Shown here: piece after piece, positions 12,583 to 24,900 of the stretch
Position numbering within the stretch: position 1 is the first letter of the stretch
How the letters are laid out: each line of letters begins with the position of its first letter
From: Symbiodinium kawagutii
Lineage: Eukaryota; Sar; Dinophyceae; Suessiales; Symbiodiniaceae
DNA: 64,000 nt
Direction: 5' to 3'
NCBI GenBank assembly: GCA_009767595.1
Contig: VSDK01016794.1
Span: 207,700-271,699 of the forward strand
Program-made: the position numbers and the translations under genes
The notes under the pieces: model-generated
Told to the model about the DNA's origin: nothing
Seen by the model: only the letters and a program-made list of their open reading frames with translations
Database searches by the model: none

Positions 12583-12665
12583 CACAGGAGGCACGTGCCT
12601 CCACTCCAAATCAGCCGGAGACACTTGAAGCAAATGGTCACCGGCTTGCCATCTTGCAAGAATGC
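12583..12665 (-). CDS. Exon with second half of a CxxC...CxxC zinc motif
   Basis: On the minus strand GGCTCAG precedes AFLQDGKPVTICFKCLRLIW and a few more residues, with GTTTCA as possible donor after 12583. It reads in phase 0 from the exon at 12825-12920, supplying the CFKC pair. The frame remains open far beyond the donor. The plus strand of the same patch is also open (QPETLEANGHRLAILQECLS), so the strand rests mainly on the zinc motif and in-phase splice sites. Confidence 0.45.
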
Positions 12666-12690
12666 CTGAGCCGGGCTGCCATGGTACGGC

Positions 12691-12810
12691 GCCGGGTTCC
12701 CCCATCATTAACCATTGTTTCGCTGTTGTTGTTGGTGATTATCCCCCTTATTGGTTGGTTAATATATGTTGATATTGACCTATAGCCATTGATTAATATT
12801 GACCCAGCTC
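12691..12810. repeat. Family 2 element inside a short predicted intron
   Basis: Interior TTCCCCCATCATTAACCATT and ends ATTGACCTATAGCCAT and ATTGACCCAGCTCGCCATAT. It fills most of the 12666-12824 intron on the minus strand. Confidence 0.65.
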
Positions 12811-12824
12811 GCCATATCACCCAC

Positions 12825-12920
12825 CACACACAATGGACACCATTCTGAGTGGTTTTCCAGCCTCTTGGCGCAAATCCTCTGCCGCCGCTTCCTGGCTTCG
12901 TGCGCAAGGCAACTTGAAAA
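12825..12920 (-). CDS. Exon with first half of a CxxC...CxxC zinc motif
   Basis: On the minus strand TTTTCAG (12921-12927) precedes 32 complete codons ending HSEWCPLCV and then GTGGGT (12824 downward), so both borders match splice consensus. The segment is basic and helical (AHEARKRRQRICAKRLEN) before the CPLC pair. With the next exon at 12583-12665 it joins in phase 0 to give C-x2-C-x12-C-x2-C. The intron between is mostly a family 2 element. The protein family is not recognised. Confidence 0.5.
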
Positions 12921-13248
12921 CTGAAAATGACTTGGGGTGAAGAAATGGATGTAAAACGTTACCCATCGCAATCATGAGTTTTTGGAATATTTGGAGTTGG
13001 GGTTTTGGAAGAAAAGGATGTAACAAAGAGGTCGAGCTTGTATCATGCAAACTACGCTTCAACAAGTCTCTCCCTTCATGAAATCAACCCATCGGTTTTC
13101 AGGTTTGAAAAATACCAGGAAACCACCAGAAATGCTGGTCAGCAAGCTTCTTTCTCGAATATGTTCACCAAATCCTACGATCAAACCTTCACAAAAAATG
13201 ATGAGCTAAGCTACTTTCCTGCAAATGTTCCTGATACAATCCTCACTT

Positions 13249-13392
13249 TCCTATGGTGTTCCCATGGTTTTCCTATGGTTTTCCTATGGTTTCCTATGGT
13301 TTTCCTATGGTGTTCCTATGGTTTCCTATGGTTTTCCTATGGTGTTCCCATGGTTTTCCTATGGTTTTCCTATAAAAATCCTGGTTTCCCTA
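13249..13392. repeat. TTTTCCTATGG tandem repeat
   Basis: TTTTCCTATGG / TTTCCTATGG units repeated about 12 times. Confidence 0.85.
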
Positions 13393-13423
13393 TGGCTCGT
13401 CCCTCCCATGATCAACCGTTCAC

Positions 13424-13478
13424 CAGCTCCGCAGCTCTCCTCCAGCTTGATGGCCTCCAGCCGAGCCTCCAAGAAGAC
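13424..13478 (-). CDS. Short coiled-coil exon
   Basis: Minus strand: CTGCGTTGCAG then VFLEARLEAIKLEESCGA then GTGAAC. Both splice borders and a clear heptad pattern are present in only 55 nt. It follows the (CCTATGGTTTT)n tract at 13249-13392. Confidence 0.42.
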
Positions 13479-13529
13479 CTGCAACGCAGGGCGGGGCCCT
13501 TAGTGATGGCTAAGAACGGTGAAGATTTT

Positions 13530-15280
13530 GCTTGCTAATATCAGTATAGATTGTTTAAGGAATTCTATATGTTATGTCCTTATATGTAAATAGTAATATC
13601 ATTATAGATTGTATAGATGTATATGCATATATAAGTTGATATATTACTATATAAGTGATTATATGTAAATGATTGTAAACAAATGATTATAGATAAATAT
13701 ATATATATGTATGTATGAAATGACATGGTTATGGTTATTATAACATAAAACTAGCATTTTATAACAATAATGATGGCTAATTAGCGGCCAATTATAGCGT
13801 GATCTAGTGACATGGATATATGTATACATGCGTAATGATATGTTAACAATCATGTACATCACGTATGTTCATTATATGCTAATGGTTTATACATGACACG
13901 ATCGATATACATATGTACATATATATATATATGCAATGATATGGTTGAGGATTTGGTTACATAGAGGTAACTAATGATAGTTGATAATGTTAACAATAAT
14001 GATGGCTAATTAGATGGCTGATAAGACTGGTAATGATATGGTTGTATAATGATATGGGTTCTATGATGATGGCTTTTGACAACCAATGATTGCATTATGA
14101 TGATGTGATTACTTTGCAATGATATGTCAATGCGTACAATACTAATTATAGCAAATCATCAATGATATGGATAAAAATATCGTTATACAATGAGATGGTT
14201 ATGTCCTGATAGTTAAAGATACGGTTGATGATGTGGCTAATGATCTGGTTATATAACGACATGGCCAATGATGGCTAATGATATGGGTGTTCTAATCTAT
14301 TTACAATGATGGCCAATGATATGGTCATAATGACATTGATGTATGCGTATATAAAGATATGTAATAACATGATTATATAACGATGTGGTTGCATAAAGAT
14401 GTGGTTCTATAATGATATGGTGAAGGATATGGTTGATGATGTTGTTATACAATAATGATATGGTTGTAATGTTAAGAACAAATGGATGGTGAATAATAGT
14501 TCATAATAAGTAATGATGATTGAGAATGGTTAATGATGATTATCAATGGTTAAGAATGATGACTATCTAAAAATTGTTTCAGGAGTAATGATTGATTCTG
14601 AGGGTCAATCAATCATGCCTAATACGAATGTGTGACAAGTACTGGTAACATTGTTGGCCAATAAATAGATCTAAATAGTGGTTAATACTGATCGCTCATG
14701 GCTGAAAATCATGGCAGCGGAAAAGGGACTAACAGTGCTTCTTGGTAATGATAGTCAATCAATCCTGGCGAATACCAATTCTTAGCGAATTGCAAGTAGT
14801 CTTAAGCAAACATAGTTTATATGGAATGTTTCAGTTCACAATTGCGAATAATAGTAATTCATCATGAGGGTGTTCAGGAACACGTTGATAGTGATGGTTG
14901 AGAATGACGATCAACAACTTAAGAATCATGGTGAACAAATAGTGCTCAATAATGATCGGACACAGTTTAATTATATAGTTTATACAGTTTATACCGTTGA
15001 TGGCTAAAATCAAGTGAATGAGGATGGTTCACAACAAAGGCGAACGATGATGGGTCAATAAGACTTGCTAGCAATGATGCTGAACAATTGGTGGTGAATC
15101 ATGATGATCTACCAACAAGGTTGTCAATTCTGATTAATAACAAATGATGTAGAGTGTTGTATCAGAAGTATTATTTCACAATGATGCTTGGTACTGTAAA
15201 TTGACAATGAAAAAGAAGGATGGTTAGCGATTGTTATTACTGGTGAGGAATCATGAGACTTGGCAAATGCGAATAATGTT
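13530..15280. other. AT-rich low-complexity stretch
   Basis: Dominated by ATGATATGG, TTAATGATGG and (TA)n-like motifs; no coding signal. Confidence 0.7.
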
Positions 15281-15667
15281 CAACCTCGCCATTTCACGGG
15301 GAGAACATGTGAATTCAGGGGGGCTGCTGGTCTCTCATGTCCCGTCCACAAAAGTCTTGGCCACATGGAAGGTTTGTTGAAGTGATCATTGCAAAACCAT
15401 GTGCAATCTGGTGATCTAACATGGCAATGGAAATCCACCCGTTGTAGCTGTTTTCCTAGGGTTTCCCTAGAAAAATAGTGATGTTCCATTGCTATGTTAG
15501 ATCACCGGAGTGTAAAACAGTTTCAAAACCATGTGAAACAGCCACTTGCGAACAAATTTGCATAAACATTGCTATGTTAGATCACCTGTTGAAACAGCCA
15601 ATACAGAAACCAAGCTTGCGAACAAAATCACAACAGGTGATTCTGTGATTCTGTCAGCAAACCAAGG

Positions 15668-15812
15668 GCAGCTCTCAAGTGACAGCCTCACAGCGGCGCC
15701 TGTGCCTAGACCACCTGCCTGGGCTCTGCAGATTTTCTCTCAGCTGATGGAGCAGTCACCGCCACAGGCGCGCAAGCTGACTTCGAGAATATTCGCACGC
15801 ATGATGCTGTGA
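15668..15812 (+). CDS. Exon-like island ending in a stop
   Basis: Plus frame reads QGQLSSDSLTAAPVPRPPAW, ALQIFSQLMEQSPPQARKLT, SRIFARMML then TGA. The minus strand is also open with a donor-like CAG/GTGGTC. It is followed 35 bp later by a family 1 element. Confidence 0.3.
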
Positions 15813-15846
15813 GACTAGAGAGACACCATGAGACACCATGAGACAC

Positions 15847-15940
15847 CTGGTTGTTTATCAAGTCGTAGGGGACCTTCCAATTCATCCAGTTTATTAACCA
15901 CTTATAGTTAATATAAACAATCATGTCTTGAGAAACCACT
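15847..15940. repeat. Family 1 inverted-repeat element, diverged
   Basis: CTGGTTGTTTATCAAGTCG then TAGGGGACC at the left; TCATGTCTTGAGAAACCACT at the right. Confidence 0.65.
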
Positions 15941-16180
15941 CTCACTTCGGGACCTGCAAGTTCTGGTGGCAGTTCTGGTGTCGAATCATTTGCTCAAACC
16001 GATCTTTGGTCGGCAGTGATTTGTCTCTCTCAAGAGTGTTCGGAGCTTTCTAGCCTGGCTTTGAAGATTGAAGAGCCTGACCCCTTCAGAGGTCGAAGCG
16101 TTGAACTCGTCTGGGGTTGTCCATAAATTTCGTGACCCTATGAGTTTCCCAACTAGTAATTATACATCATTCTTGGTTGG

Positions 16181-16483
16181 TTGAGGAGTATCACCATTTA
16201 TGGACAAACCCTTGTCTCACCGATCGATCTGTTGTTTATGTCAGCCTCAACTGGAAGTCAATCTTCAGCAGGGGCATCCGAACCGACTCATCTCCCCGAT
16301 TCGGAAGAAACCAAGCTTCGACGAATTGGCAAAAGCAAAAATTTGGGCATGCCAAACACATTCTGCCCTTTCCCGCAAGATTTGTGGCTGAAATGGAACA
16401 GTTTTTGTCGCTCAGCTCTGCATGCTCTGCCTTTGTTTGAAGCAAAAAGGGCCAAATCTCGCGAGCAAGGTGAAACAACCTAA
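16181..16483 (+). CDS. Hypothetical ORF or exon
   Basis: Plus frame of 100 codons including SASTGSQSSAGASEPTHLPD, SEETKLRRIGKSKNLGMPN and a basic C-terminus ending before TAA. No ATG at the start, so an exon if real. Minus frame 16236-16478 is also open. No domain recognised. Confidence 0.28.
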   Translation: MRSITIYGQTLVSPIDLLFMSASTGSQSSAGASEPTHLPDSEETKLRRIGKSKNLGMPNTFCPFPQDLWLKWNSFCRSALHALPLFEAKRAKSREQGETT

Positions 16484-16577
16484 ATCATCCTAAATCTACT
16501 GTACCGGCTCTACCCTACCCCTTCTCCAATGAGACCTGGGAAGGGGCAGGGTTTTCACGAAAGGACTTCACTCATCG

Positions 16578-16973
16578 TTGGTGGTGAACTGCTTTCAACC
16601 TGGACAAGATTGGCTACAAGTAGCCATCACAAATGCAAATGTTCACGGAAACTTAAGCCTTGCAAAGCCTCAGTTCATGAAACGCATGATGGGCATCCTG
16701 CTTTGCGATTTGTCAAGAACTTTCTGGATTCTGCTACCAAGTCCTAAGCTGGCTCTGTTCAAAGGCGTATCTCTGTTCCCCATCAACACGATGGTTGCTA
16801 CCCATTGTCTATGGATCACCCCAGCTGTGGACGATGATTTTTCGATTCGTCCAAGTGCACGAAGCCATTTCATCAATTTCCGTGATCAAAGATGTTTCCA
16901 GCAGCAAAATATATGCCAGTCTCGCACTTCGAAATTGGATATGATCGAGCTGATTTTGGTTTATGGTGGTTAA
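16578..16973 (+). other. Open frame of unclear status
   Basis: A 131-codon plus frame starting MVVNCFQPGQDWLQVAIT, moderately hydrophobic, with no recognised domain and no clear splice borders; other frames are partly open. Confidence 0.2.
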
Positions 16974-17305
16974 GGGCCTACAAGCATGTTTGATAAGCTG
17001 GGTACATAATATATGTATATAGGCTGGCAACGATTAAGGATGGCCCATAATGATCAACAACGCTTGGAAGTGGATTTCCCACAAAGTTTGAACGTCTTGG
17101 GTCCACAATTTGGCGGTCCTGTACGGCGGTGGTATATTTCCGTATTCGCCGCAATGTATGTATAATATACATATATCCCAAGGTGGATGATAAATCACTT
17201 TTGACTTTTATTCACCATGATATCATAGTGAATATGGTGATGACCATCGTTGATTGTTGCTATCATGATGAATTGACACGTGTTCCGTGATATCATTATC
17301 CCTAC

Positions 17306-17490
17306 CATTTGGCAACACTCCTGACAGCTCCTTGCTGTAAAGGGAGATAGGGATACCTTTGGGCCTGAGCTCCCTCCCACCAGTTGTCAACAACCTCAAC
17401 ATAGCTACCTCTTCGGGCAGCCACGCAGGCCTCTGGATATCCATACGCGGAGCTTGGACCAAAGGAATTCGAAGCATCTCCTCAGTGACA
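17306..17490 (-). CDS. Exon-like island next to the LINE
   Basis: Minus strand: TTCACTCAG, then VTEEMLRIPLVQAPRMDIQ, RPAWLPEEVAMLRLLTTGG, RELRPKGIPISLYSKELSG, VLPN, then GTAGGG donor. A possible ATG lies upstream at 17516 in the same frame. It is about 360 bp from the end of the LINE's last frame, on the same strand, but does not resemble LINE sequence; probably a host gene exon. Confidence 0.45.
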
Positions 17491-17851
17491 CTGAGTGAAC
17501 ATGCGTCAAGATTCATGCGTCAACTACGGCCAATCACTAATGGCTAATGGTTATACTATCTATGGCTGATGGTTGATGGTTGATGGTTATAACTATCCAA
17601 GACTAATTTCCACCAATGGTTGTAACTATCTATGGCTGATGGTTACTACCAATGGTCACCTTTTGCTTACTAACAATGGGAAACCAGGGCTTTTGGGGGA
17701 TACCCCCATTGATCAACCAGGGGTTTATTAATCCAGGGTTAACATTAATTGCCATGGTCAATAGGTGCTGGTAATTGTTGATAATGATTGGTAACGGTTG
17801 ACACTGGTCAACTTTTTTTGACTTTGCAGCATATAGGTCTGGTGCCTGTAG

Positions 17852-18949
17852 CTATACATGCAGTGCCACGGCCTGGGGTTGGTAATCTGGTTGGATCGTG
17901 CCACCAGTGTCCCGGCAAAAATGGCTAAATTCACGAGCTTTCTGTACCAGCTCGTCGGAGACCTCGCCAGTCTGCTCAGGAAAATTGCGGGAGCAACACA
18001 GTGCAAGCGCAAGATTGAGCAAACGGGGGTACTCCTTAGCAATGCTCGTAGCAAAAGAGCCATCCGATCTGCGTCCTGCCAAGACCGTTGTAGGACGGAC
18101 GAAGTCACGTCGCTCCAGCTGGGGAAGAACAGTCTGTAACGGCAAGTTTGCAAACAAGAGCCGAGTTGGCTTCACTGCAGGACTTCCGAAGCGAAATTGT
18201 TGAATATCCATCACGGAAAACAACCCGCACCCATCTGTAAGCAGATCCAAAAGCTGAGTCCACCATATAGAGGCCTGCGCGTCATCAAACGGCACTCCGG
18301 GGTGCTCCACAATCACTCTGCCCTGAGTGTGAGCGACTCGAACTGCCAGCCGCAACGCCATCAGAAGAAGCACTGTACCGATGTGTAGCTGGCTGAGCTC
18401 TTTGGCATAGAGCATGTCACGTCCCCACGGACGTGTTCGATCACGGAGGGGACGAGGTCCTCGCAATACCTGACCGACGTGGTCAAGCAAGGGGAGAGCT
18501 CTTGCTGCACTCCAAGACTCACATGGGGGTCCACATAGTAAGACGGCAATTGCTCCATGGGAAGCAGCGGCCATTAGAAAGCTCCAAACACCGCCTTGAA
18601 GCACATTGTAGCAATTGTGGATTGCTGTGTCAATGCTTAGAAAGACCACATGTGGATGATGAGATGCCAGGAAACCTTCCATCCACCACTGAAAGTCTCC
18701 ACGCCGTCTTCGACCGGAGTAAAGATGGACAACGAGCTGCAGTGTCACCCGAACTGTGGCCGGGATCGGGGTAACACATACCTGCCATGCATCACGATAT
18801 GTACGCTCCCAGTCAGCCAGGAGGGCAAAGCGTGAAGGCACAGGTCCACAGCCTTGAGACACACGGGTAGAAGAAGGAGCGGCTGGCGAAGAGGGTGAGG
18901 ACGGAGTCACAGAGGGCAAGTCCAAGGCCTCTGTGACTGCAGCAAAAGT
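17852..18949 (-). CDS. C-terminal methyltransferase-like domain of the LINE, behind an in-frame TAG
   Basis: This frame is the exact continuation of the LINE polyprotein: after the TAG at 18950-18952 it stays open for 365 codons to another TAG at 17852-17854. There is no ATG near its start (first candidate is TTG at 18925), so it is unlikely to be an independent gene. Numbering from 18925, it has HLYSG at 67-71, LSID at 96-99, CGPPCESWSAAR at 131-142, VEHPG at 206-210 and FRFGSPAVKPTRLL at 244-257. Order and spacing resemble a Rossmann methyltransferase with a Pro-Pro-Cys loop as in C5-cytosine methyltransferases, but motifs are diverged and the assignment is tentative. Capture of cytosine methyltransferases by dinoflagellate retrotransposons is known; whether this domain is active is not shown. 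The downstream 3' end shows no poly(A) tract. Confidence 0.75.
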   Translation of the reverse strand, partial: TFAAVTEALDLPSVTPSSPSSPAAPSSTRVSQGCGPVPSRFALLADWERTYRDAWQVCVTPIPATVRVTLQLVVHLYSGRRRRGDFQWWMEGFLASHHPHVVFLSIDTAIHNCYNVLQGGVWSFLMAAASHGAIAVLLCGPPCESWSAARALPLLDHVGQVLRGPRPLRDRTRPWGRDMLYAKELSQLHIGTVLLLMALRLAVRVAHTQGRVIVEHPGVPFDDAQASIWWTQLLDLLTDGCGLFSVMDIQQFRFGSPAVKPTRLLFANLPLQTVLPQLERRDFVRPTTVLAGRRSDGSFATSIAKEYPRLLNLALALCCSRNFPEQTGEVSDELVQKAREFSHFCRDTGGTIQPDYQPQAVALHV

Positions 18950-21900
18950 CTAACGCAATTCAACACCATCAAGGCCCTTCAGAAACTCCCAAACTATAAG
19001 TTCAGCATCGGAACACTGAAGCAGGGTGGATTCAGAGGGTCGATGAGCAAAGTGGCCAGCGAAACAACGATCAATCCATTGGAAGAGGGCGATACCTCCA
19101 CGTAGGTGATCATCGGTGTAATCACATACCAGTTGCAGGCAAGAGTCGAGCCACGAGTGAACAAGCGCAGCAGAGGAAGTACGAGTAGGCACAGAAGTGG
19201 AGTCCAAGGCACGAGTCAAAGAAGGAAGCCACGAGAGGGATTCACAACTGACTGAGCAAACAATCGGAAACCAAGGATGGTTCTTCAAGTGCCACAGCTT
19301 AGTAAGCAGTTGACTTCGTGCGTGCTGTGCCGGATCAGGCAGTAGAGGGCCGGCAACATCTCGCTCACAAGGCAAACGAGCAACACGCTTCAGGTGGTCA
19401 GGCAAACTGGCTTTGTGAGGGGTATCAGGCAAACGAAAGGTGCGCAGCTTCCACAGACATCCGTTGGGATGGTACTTCAAGTGCTGAAGCATGCGATGGG
19501 AGGTGTGAAAATTTCGCAAACACCCACCACATCTTGTGGAATGAATAAGCATGCTTTCTTCAGAATGAAGGCTGTGGGCACGAAATCGATGCTGAGCAAG
19601 GAGACGCCTGTCAACAAAGGCCTCGTCACAAACAAAGGGCTTGTCAACGGCCACAGGTGCAGAGGGAACACAAGGGCAAATGCGCTGCTGCTCCTGTAAT
19701 TCCTGCAAGACCAATTCATGGAGGTGCTGGGTATCATGAGCAACTTTTTCTTGGAGCATGTGGCGAGCAAATGCCCGCTTAATCCACGGCATCCAACCCT
19801 GAAACCCAGCTACATGCGCAAAGAAGGTTCTCCAGCCTTCAGCGGTGTTTTCAGGGAGCTCAAACGGGAGTGGCAGGAGTGAGTAGAGCCATTCAAGATC
19901 GGTACGCACATCTTGAAGCCACCCCTGGTTGGCACGATTGTCAATCAAGAGAGCGTCAAGGTAGACTGAAAGTCCAAAACGGGCCACAACAGGAAGGTAA
20001 GTAAGCCTCAACTTCGCTAACGTCAGACGGAAAGGGGGCAGGTCAAACTGAGCTCGAAGGGCCGCATCAGGAACACAAACCTCAGGGGACCAGAATCCAT
20101 TGCCGATGAGCTGGCGCAACATGCGCATCAAGGCACTGTCCACTCGCTTGATGTGCTGCGGAGTGACCCCCAACCACACCGCTGCCCCATAGAACAAGCG
20201 TGATGTGATCAAGCTGTGAAACAATGTCAGTCTTGCTTTGCATGGGATGGAGCGATTGAGAAACAAGCTTCTCTTGGCGTCAGCAAAGGCTTGTCTGGCA
20301 GCACTGAGACGGTGTGCAAGCTCAATATCCACGTTGTTGTCCATATGATATTGGGCTCCGAGGTGTCGATAGGTCGCAACAACTGGCAATTGGATCAGAT
20401 GGTTGCGGGCATGGACCAAAATGACTCCAGAGCTCTTGAGTCCAAACACGGCAGTCCGATGCACAGTCGAACCTTGACCTCTGAACATCAATGCAACAGC
20501 AGTTTTGTTTTTGCTGTAGTTCACTGTCATGCCGCGAACTGACATCTGATCATGCACAATGCCAACCACCTGTTGTACAAGAGGAACAAGGTCACTTGGA
20601 CTCGCAGCAAAAAGCGGCACCGCGATGTCGTCGACCCAGGTGATAGGCGGCATGTCACACTGGGCAGCTTGATTGCCAGCCTGGACCAGGGGAAGAGCTT
20701 GCAGCTGACTAGTGATGGCTCGCAAAGCCTGTGTCATAAAGATATTGAAGCACACATCCGCCAGGGGCGACCCCGGACGGGTGCCCCGGGTCGTAACAGT
20801 AACTCGAGGAGACACAGAATCAGGGACCGTGGGATCAGCAAGATTGAACCAAGTTCCAGAATGGACATCGTTCAAAAGCCTGAACAGCAGCGGTGGCATC
20901 GAGTGCTGCAATGGAGAACTATGACCTGCCAGAAGAGCAGCAATGTCCTCAACGTCGAAGTCACGGGAATCCAACATAGAAGACAGAAGCTGGTGATGGT
21001 CACATGGAACGGCATTAAAAATCCACTGCCTAGCCATGTGATGGAATGCTGCACGCAAATCCACAAAGACAACGGCAGAAGATAGTCGTCGAGCCCTGGC
21101 CACTTTCGCATGCAGCTGTATCAGGTGGATGCCCGTTTGGGGTTGACATCCAGGTACACCTCCGATCTGTCCACTCTCCCTCGTGGCCAGAAACGTGGGC
21201 AAAACATGAGTACGGAGCCATCCTTGGAACAGTTTGGCGGCTACCGAGGCAACCAAAATTCCTCGATAGGAAGCTGGATCCTGCTTGGAGCCTTTGTGCT
21301 TATAGAGGGAGACGAGCCGTCCCCCTTTGAAGGAGTGAGGTTCACAACCAGAAAGCACACTGCGCACACAGTAACGCATTGACAGCAGGAGCCAAAACAG
21401 GTGCAAGGTAGTGGAACAAGTCAGGAGTATAAGTCCATCTGGCCCAGCAGCTTTCCCTGGACGTTGCTTCAAGCATTGCAATTCTGTGTCCAGGACCGAA
21501 GGTATCTGCTCCAGCTGAACAACACCAGCAGGGGGTTGAAAATTCCGACATTGATGGGCAACCGTGGCAGCACGAGCATGCGAAATTGGTTGGGTCACCC
21601 CGGCTTCAAGCGTTTCAAAATGTTGCAGGGGAGCATCATGCATGTCAAAACGAGCCTGAGCACGTTTTCGCTGACCTTTGGGCAAGAGATGACGAATGCT
21701 CTTCCAGAGCCCCTGAAGGCCATGTCGGTGACATGTGTTACCAGCACGAGAAGCCAATTCAATGAAAAAGGCACGGTCTTCAGCCTGAATGGCTTGCTTA
21801 ACAGCTTGGGAAATCCACTTGTATTGAGAGCAAAGGCTATCAACATCACCAAGGCTTGCACGTTGCGTGGGGGGCACACTGCGACATTGCCGGATCAGGC

Positions 21901-24900
21901 GGCACAGCCATCGCCTGTAGTCAACAAGTCTCCAGGTGTCGAGAGAGATGTGACGTTTGCGACGATTGACAGGGCGAAGCCCCATTCCACGAGTGGCCTG
22001 AAGGGCAATGTTCCGAATATGATGTGACAAAGCGTCAGCATGTGCATGGACATCCAAGCAAGGTGACGGAACAAACGGATGAAGATTCCAAAGTGACTGA
22101 AAGGCCTGGCGGAATAACGGATCACTGAAGGAAGGAATCACAGGTGGCTTGCGACAAGGAGGAGTCAAAGAACGTGTGCAAATCCAGGCGCACTCGCAAC
22201 ACGCAACAAAATGATCAATCCTCGTCGTGGAAATGCCGATACTGTCAGAGACCCAAGAACGGACAGAGCGGATGGACACATCACACGGGAGTCCCACGTA
22301 ATCCAAACGAGCACCACCTCGATTGCCAGGATACAAGCAGGTGAAGCTCGGTCCATGATGGCAAGCGGGGAAGGTGGATGGAAGGTAAACTCGATTTGAA
22401 AGGCACCAGTCATGGAACAACTGTCCTGCAAGGTTCTCCTGGGCCGGAGAGACATCCCCCACAACTTCCGAGACACTGGAACCCAAATGGGCATTCGAGT
22501 CTCCGAGGAACAGAATAGGAAGATGCGAATACTTGGCAACACAGCGAGAGAGCTCTTCCCAAAAGGGATGTAAGTCCTCAGGTGGCCTAGCGGAGTGAGG
22601 CGCATGACAGCAGATCACAAGGCAACGTAGGACAGGATGCTGGACACGGACAACTAAGGAATCTGGGGCAGAAGAAACCAAGAGAAGATCCTGTCGAGCA
22701 AAGGGGCGGGAATCAGCACAAAATCGGTCTCGCTTGTTGAACCAAAGTTGGATACCTTCGTGACCAGAAGGTAAGGCAGGGTGAGCAAGTCCAATGACGT
22801 GGTCAGTCTCGAAGAAGGTCTGATTGCGGTGTCGTGTTTCTTGAATGCCAATGACATGAAACTTCTCACGAAGGAACTGATCAATCAAGAGGGTCTGCCT
22901 AGCACCAACTACCGGTTCTCTATCCGTGGCAACTGCAACGTCTTGGCCAACAGTGAGAACATTAGCAGTGGCAAGTCGAAGCCAAAGTTCATGGTGTACA
23001 ATAACTGAGTCCACACAACCATCATCCTGTGGAACCTGCGTGTCAAGGTCAGCAGGAGAAACATTGGGAGGGGACACGAGTACAGGATGAGTTCCCGACC
23101 CAGGTGTAACAGGAAGTCCAAGTGGCAAAGTCCAAGCCCAAGCAAGAGATTGGAGAAAAGTCGGTTGAAGCCACAACTTGAATGGATGCTCATAGGGCAG
23201 AAGGTGTTTCGCCGCAAATTTGGCCAATGAGTCAGCACCTTCATTGAGGAGGTGACCCTGATGAGCGTACACATGATTCCACGCGATGGCATCCCCACAG
23301 TGAGACCGAAGCAGCAATTCAAGAGCTCGCATCAAACGCTTCCAATCACCATCAACATGAGCAGCCCAAGTACCACCGGCAAGGGACGCTGTAGTAACCG
23401 CATCGAAATTGAAGCAGAACTGAGACGGAGAAGTAGGGTAACAGAGGCGATGCCACTTTGCAATCTGAACAGCCCAGATGAGGGCCCAAGTCATGGCATG
23501 GTGTTCAGCATGGCCATTGTGTGTACCATGAGCTGGATCAGCAAGAATGCCACCTAACTCTGATCCATTGGCTGTGACAATCATCATAATGACTCCGGCA
23601 CCAAGTTGCGAACGACAACGAGAGCCATCAGTGTAGAATTGGTACGCAAATGGGGTATCACCAGTCCACTTGGGTAGGTCAAGAAGCTGGGCTTGAAAAT
23701 CCGAAGTCCATCCCTGGTCAACGGGCCAAGTTGGCAAAGTAGGCAATGACAAGTCAAGCACCTGGTGAAAGGCGGCAATGGCTGGCGCAAAGTCTAGCTG
23801 AACCACTGACGGGGAGGGAGATGGCGGAATCAAGGAATCCAGGCACAATGAGGTTGCATGACTAGAAGTAGAAGAACCTGCAGTCTCATGTGAACAGGCA
23901 GCTGAAAAATCAAGTTGCGAGCCACGAGGTGAGAAAGACGATGACAATGGCAAGTCAGAAGCAGTGGCAATGTCATAAGGTGACGGTTCCTCATCATGAA
24001 GAAACACAGTCGACTCACGATTTTCAACCGCAGTTCGCTGGATAGTCAACACAAGCCCAAGTCCATCATAGCTAGGAACCGCTTCATGTGTCACTTCATG
24101 CCGGTGATGCCACACTCGACATCGGTAGTTGGGCAAAATGCAGTCGTCAAGTCTTGCCGAATCGTACAAGACCCGGACTCTGTCGACAAAATTGGGAGCA
24201 AATTGCACGGCATAAACAGGTCGATTAGTCAGTCCAATTTCAGTGAGATGGTAAACCTTTTGGTCATCCTGCGGATGCTGGAGGATTACAAGGTGCCCAG
24301 CCCTGCCAACATTGATGCCAGCAGGAGGCCTAGGCGTCACCAAGTGCACATGGACATCATGATTCGGATCAATGACATCGATCCATTGAGTGACAACGTT
24401 TTCATGCCACTGCGCAAGATCATCAGTGAGACGGATAGGTCGTTGTCGGTGGCAAACTGGCGCGGAAGGTGTCACGAAAAATGATGCAAAATAGGCAGTG
24501 GGACCCTCTTCAAGGAGTTCAGTGGCCGCATATGCATTCCAGGTGTGCCACAAGGTGTCTCCATGATGGAAAACCACCGTGACCCCATCAAGTCGAAGGG
24601 TTCGATCAGGAGCAGAGGGAGGTGGTTCAACCTGCTCATGACTGGAGGAACTCGGGGTGGAGGTCGTCAAGATCCGATCAAGCGACAATTGTACGAGGCT
24701 CGTGTGATCATCTGCAAGTGATACAGAGTCAACAGGTCTCCTCGAAACAAGAAAGCGATAAAGAGCCCCACTCCGGGTCTTCGAACGGCCAACAGGGTGC
24801 AGCGGAACATCATCAGCTAAAGCGTGGCACTCAAGCATTCTCATGCAAGGGAGGGCAATACCAGCAATGTCAGCCAACACAGAACCACTGACCCAAGATG

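Noticed and set aside
20552..21085. Plus-strand ORFs inside the LINE (for example 177 and 208 codons)
   Set aside because: Antisense shadows of the reverse transcriptase region.
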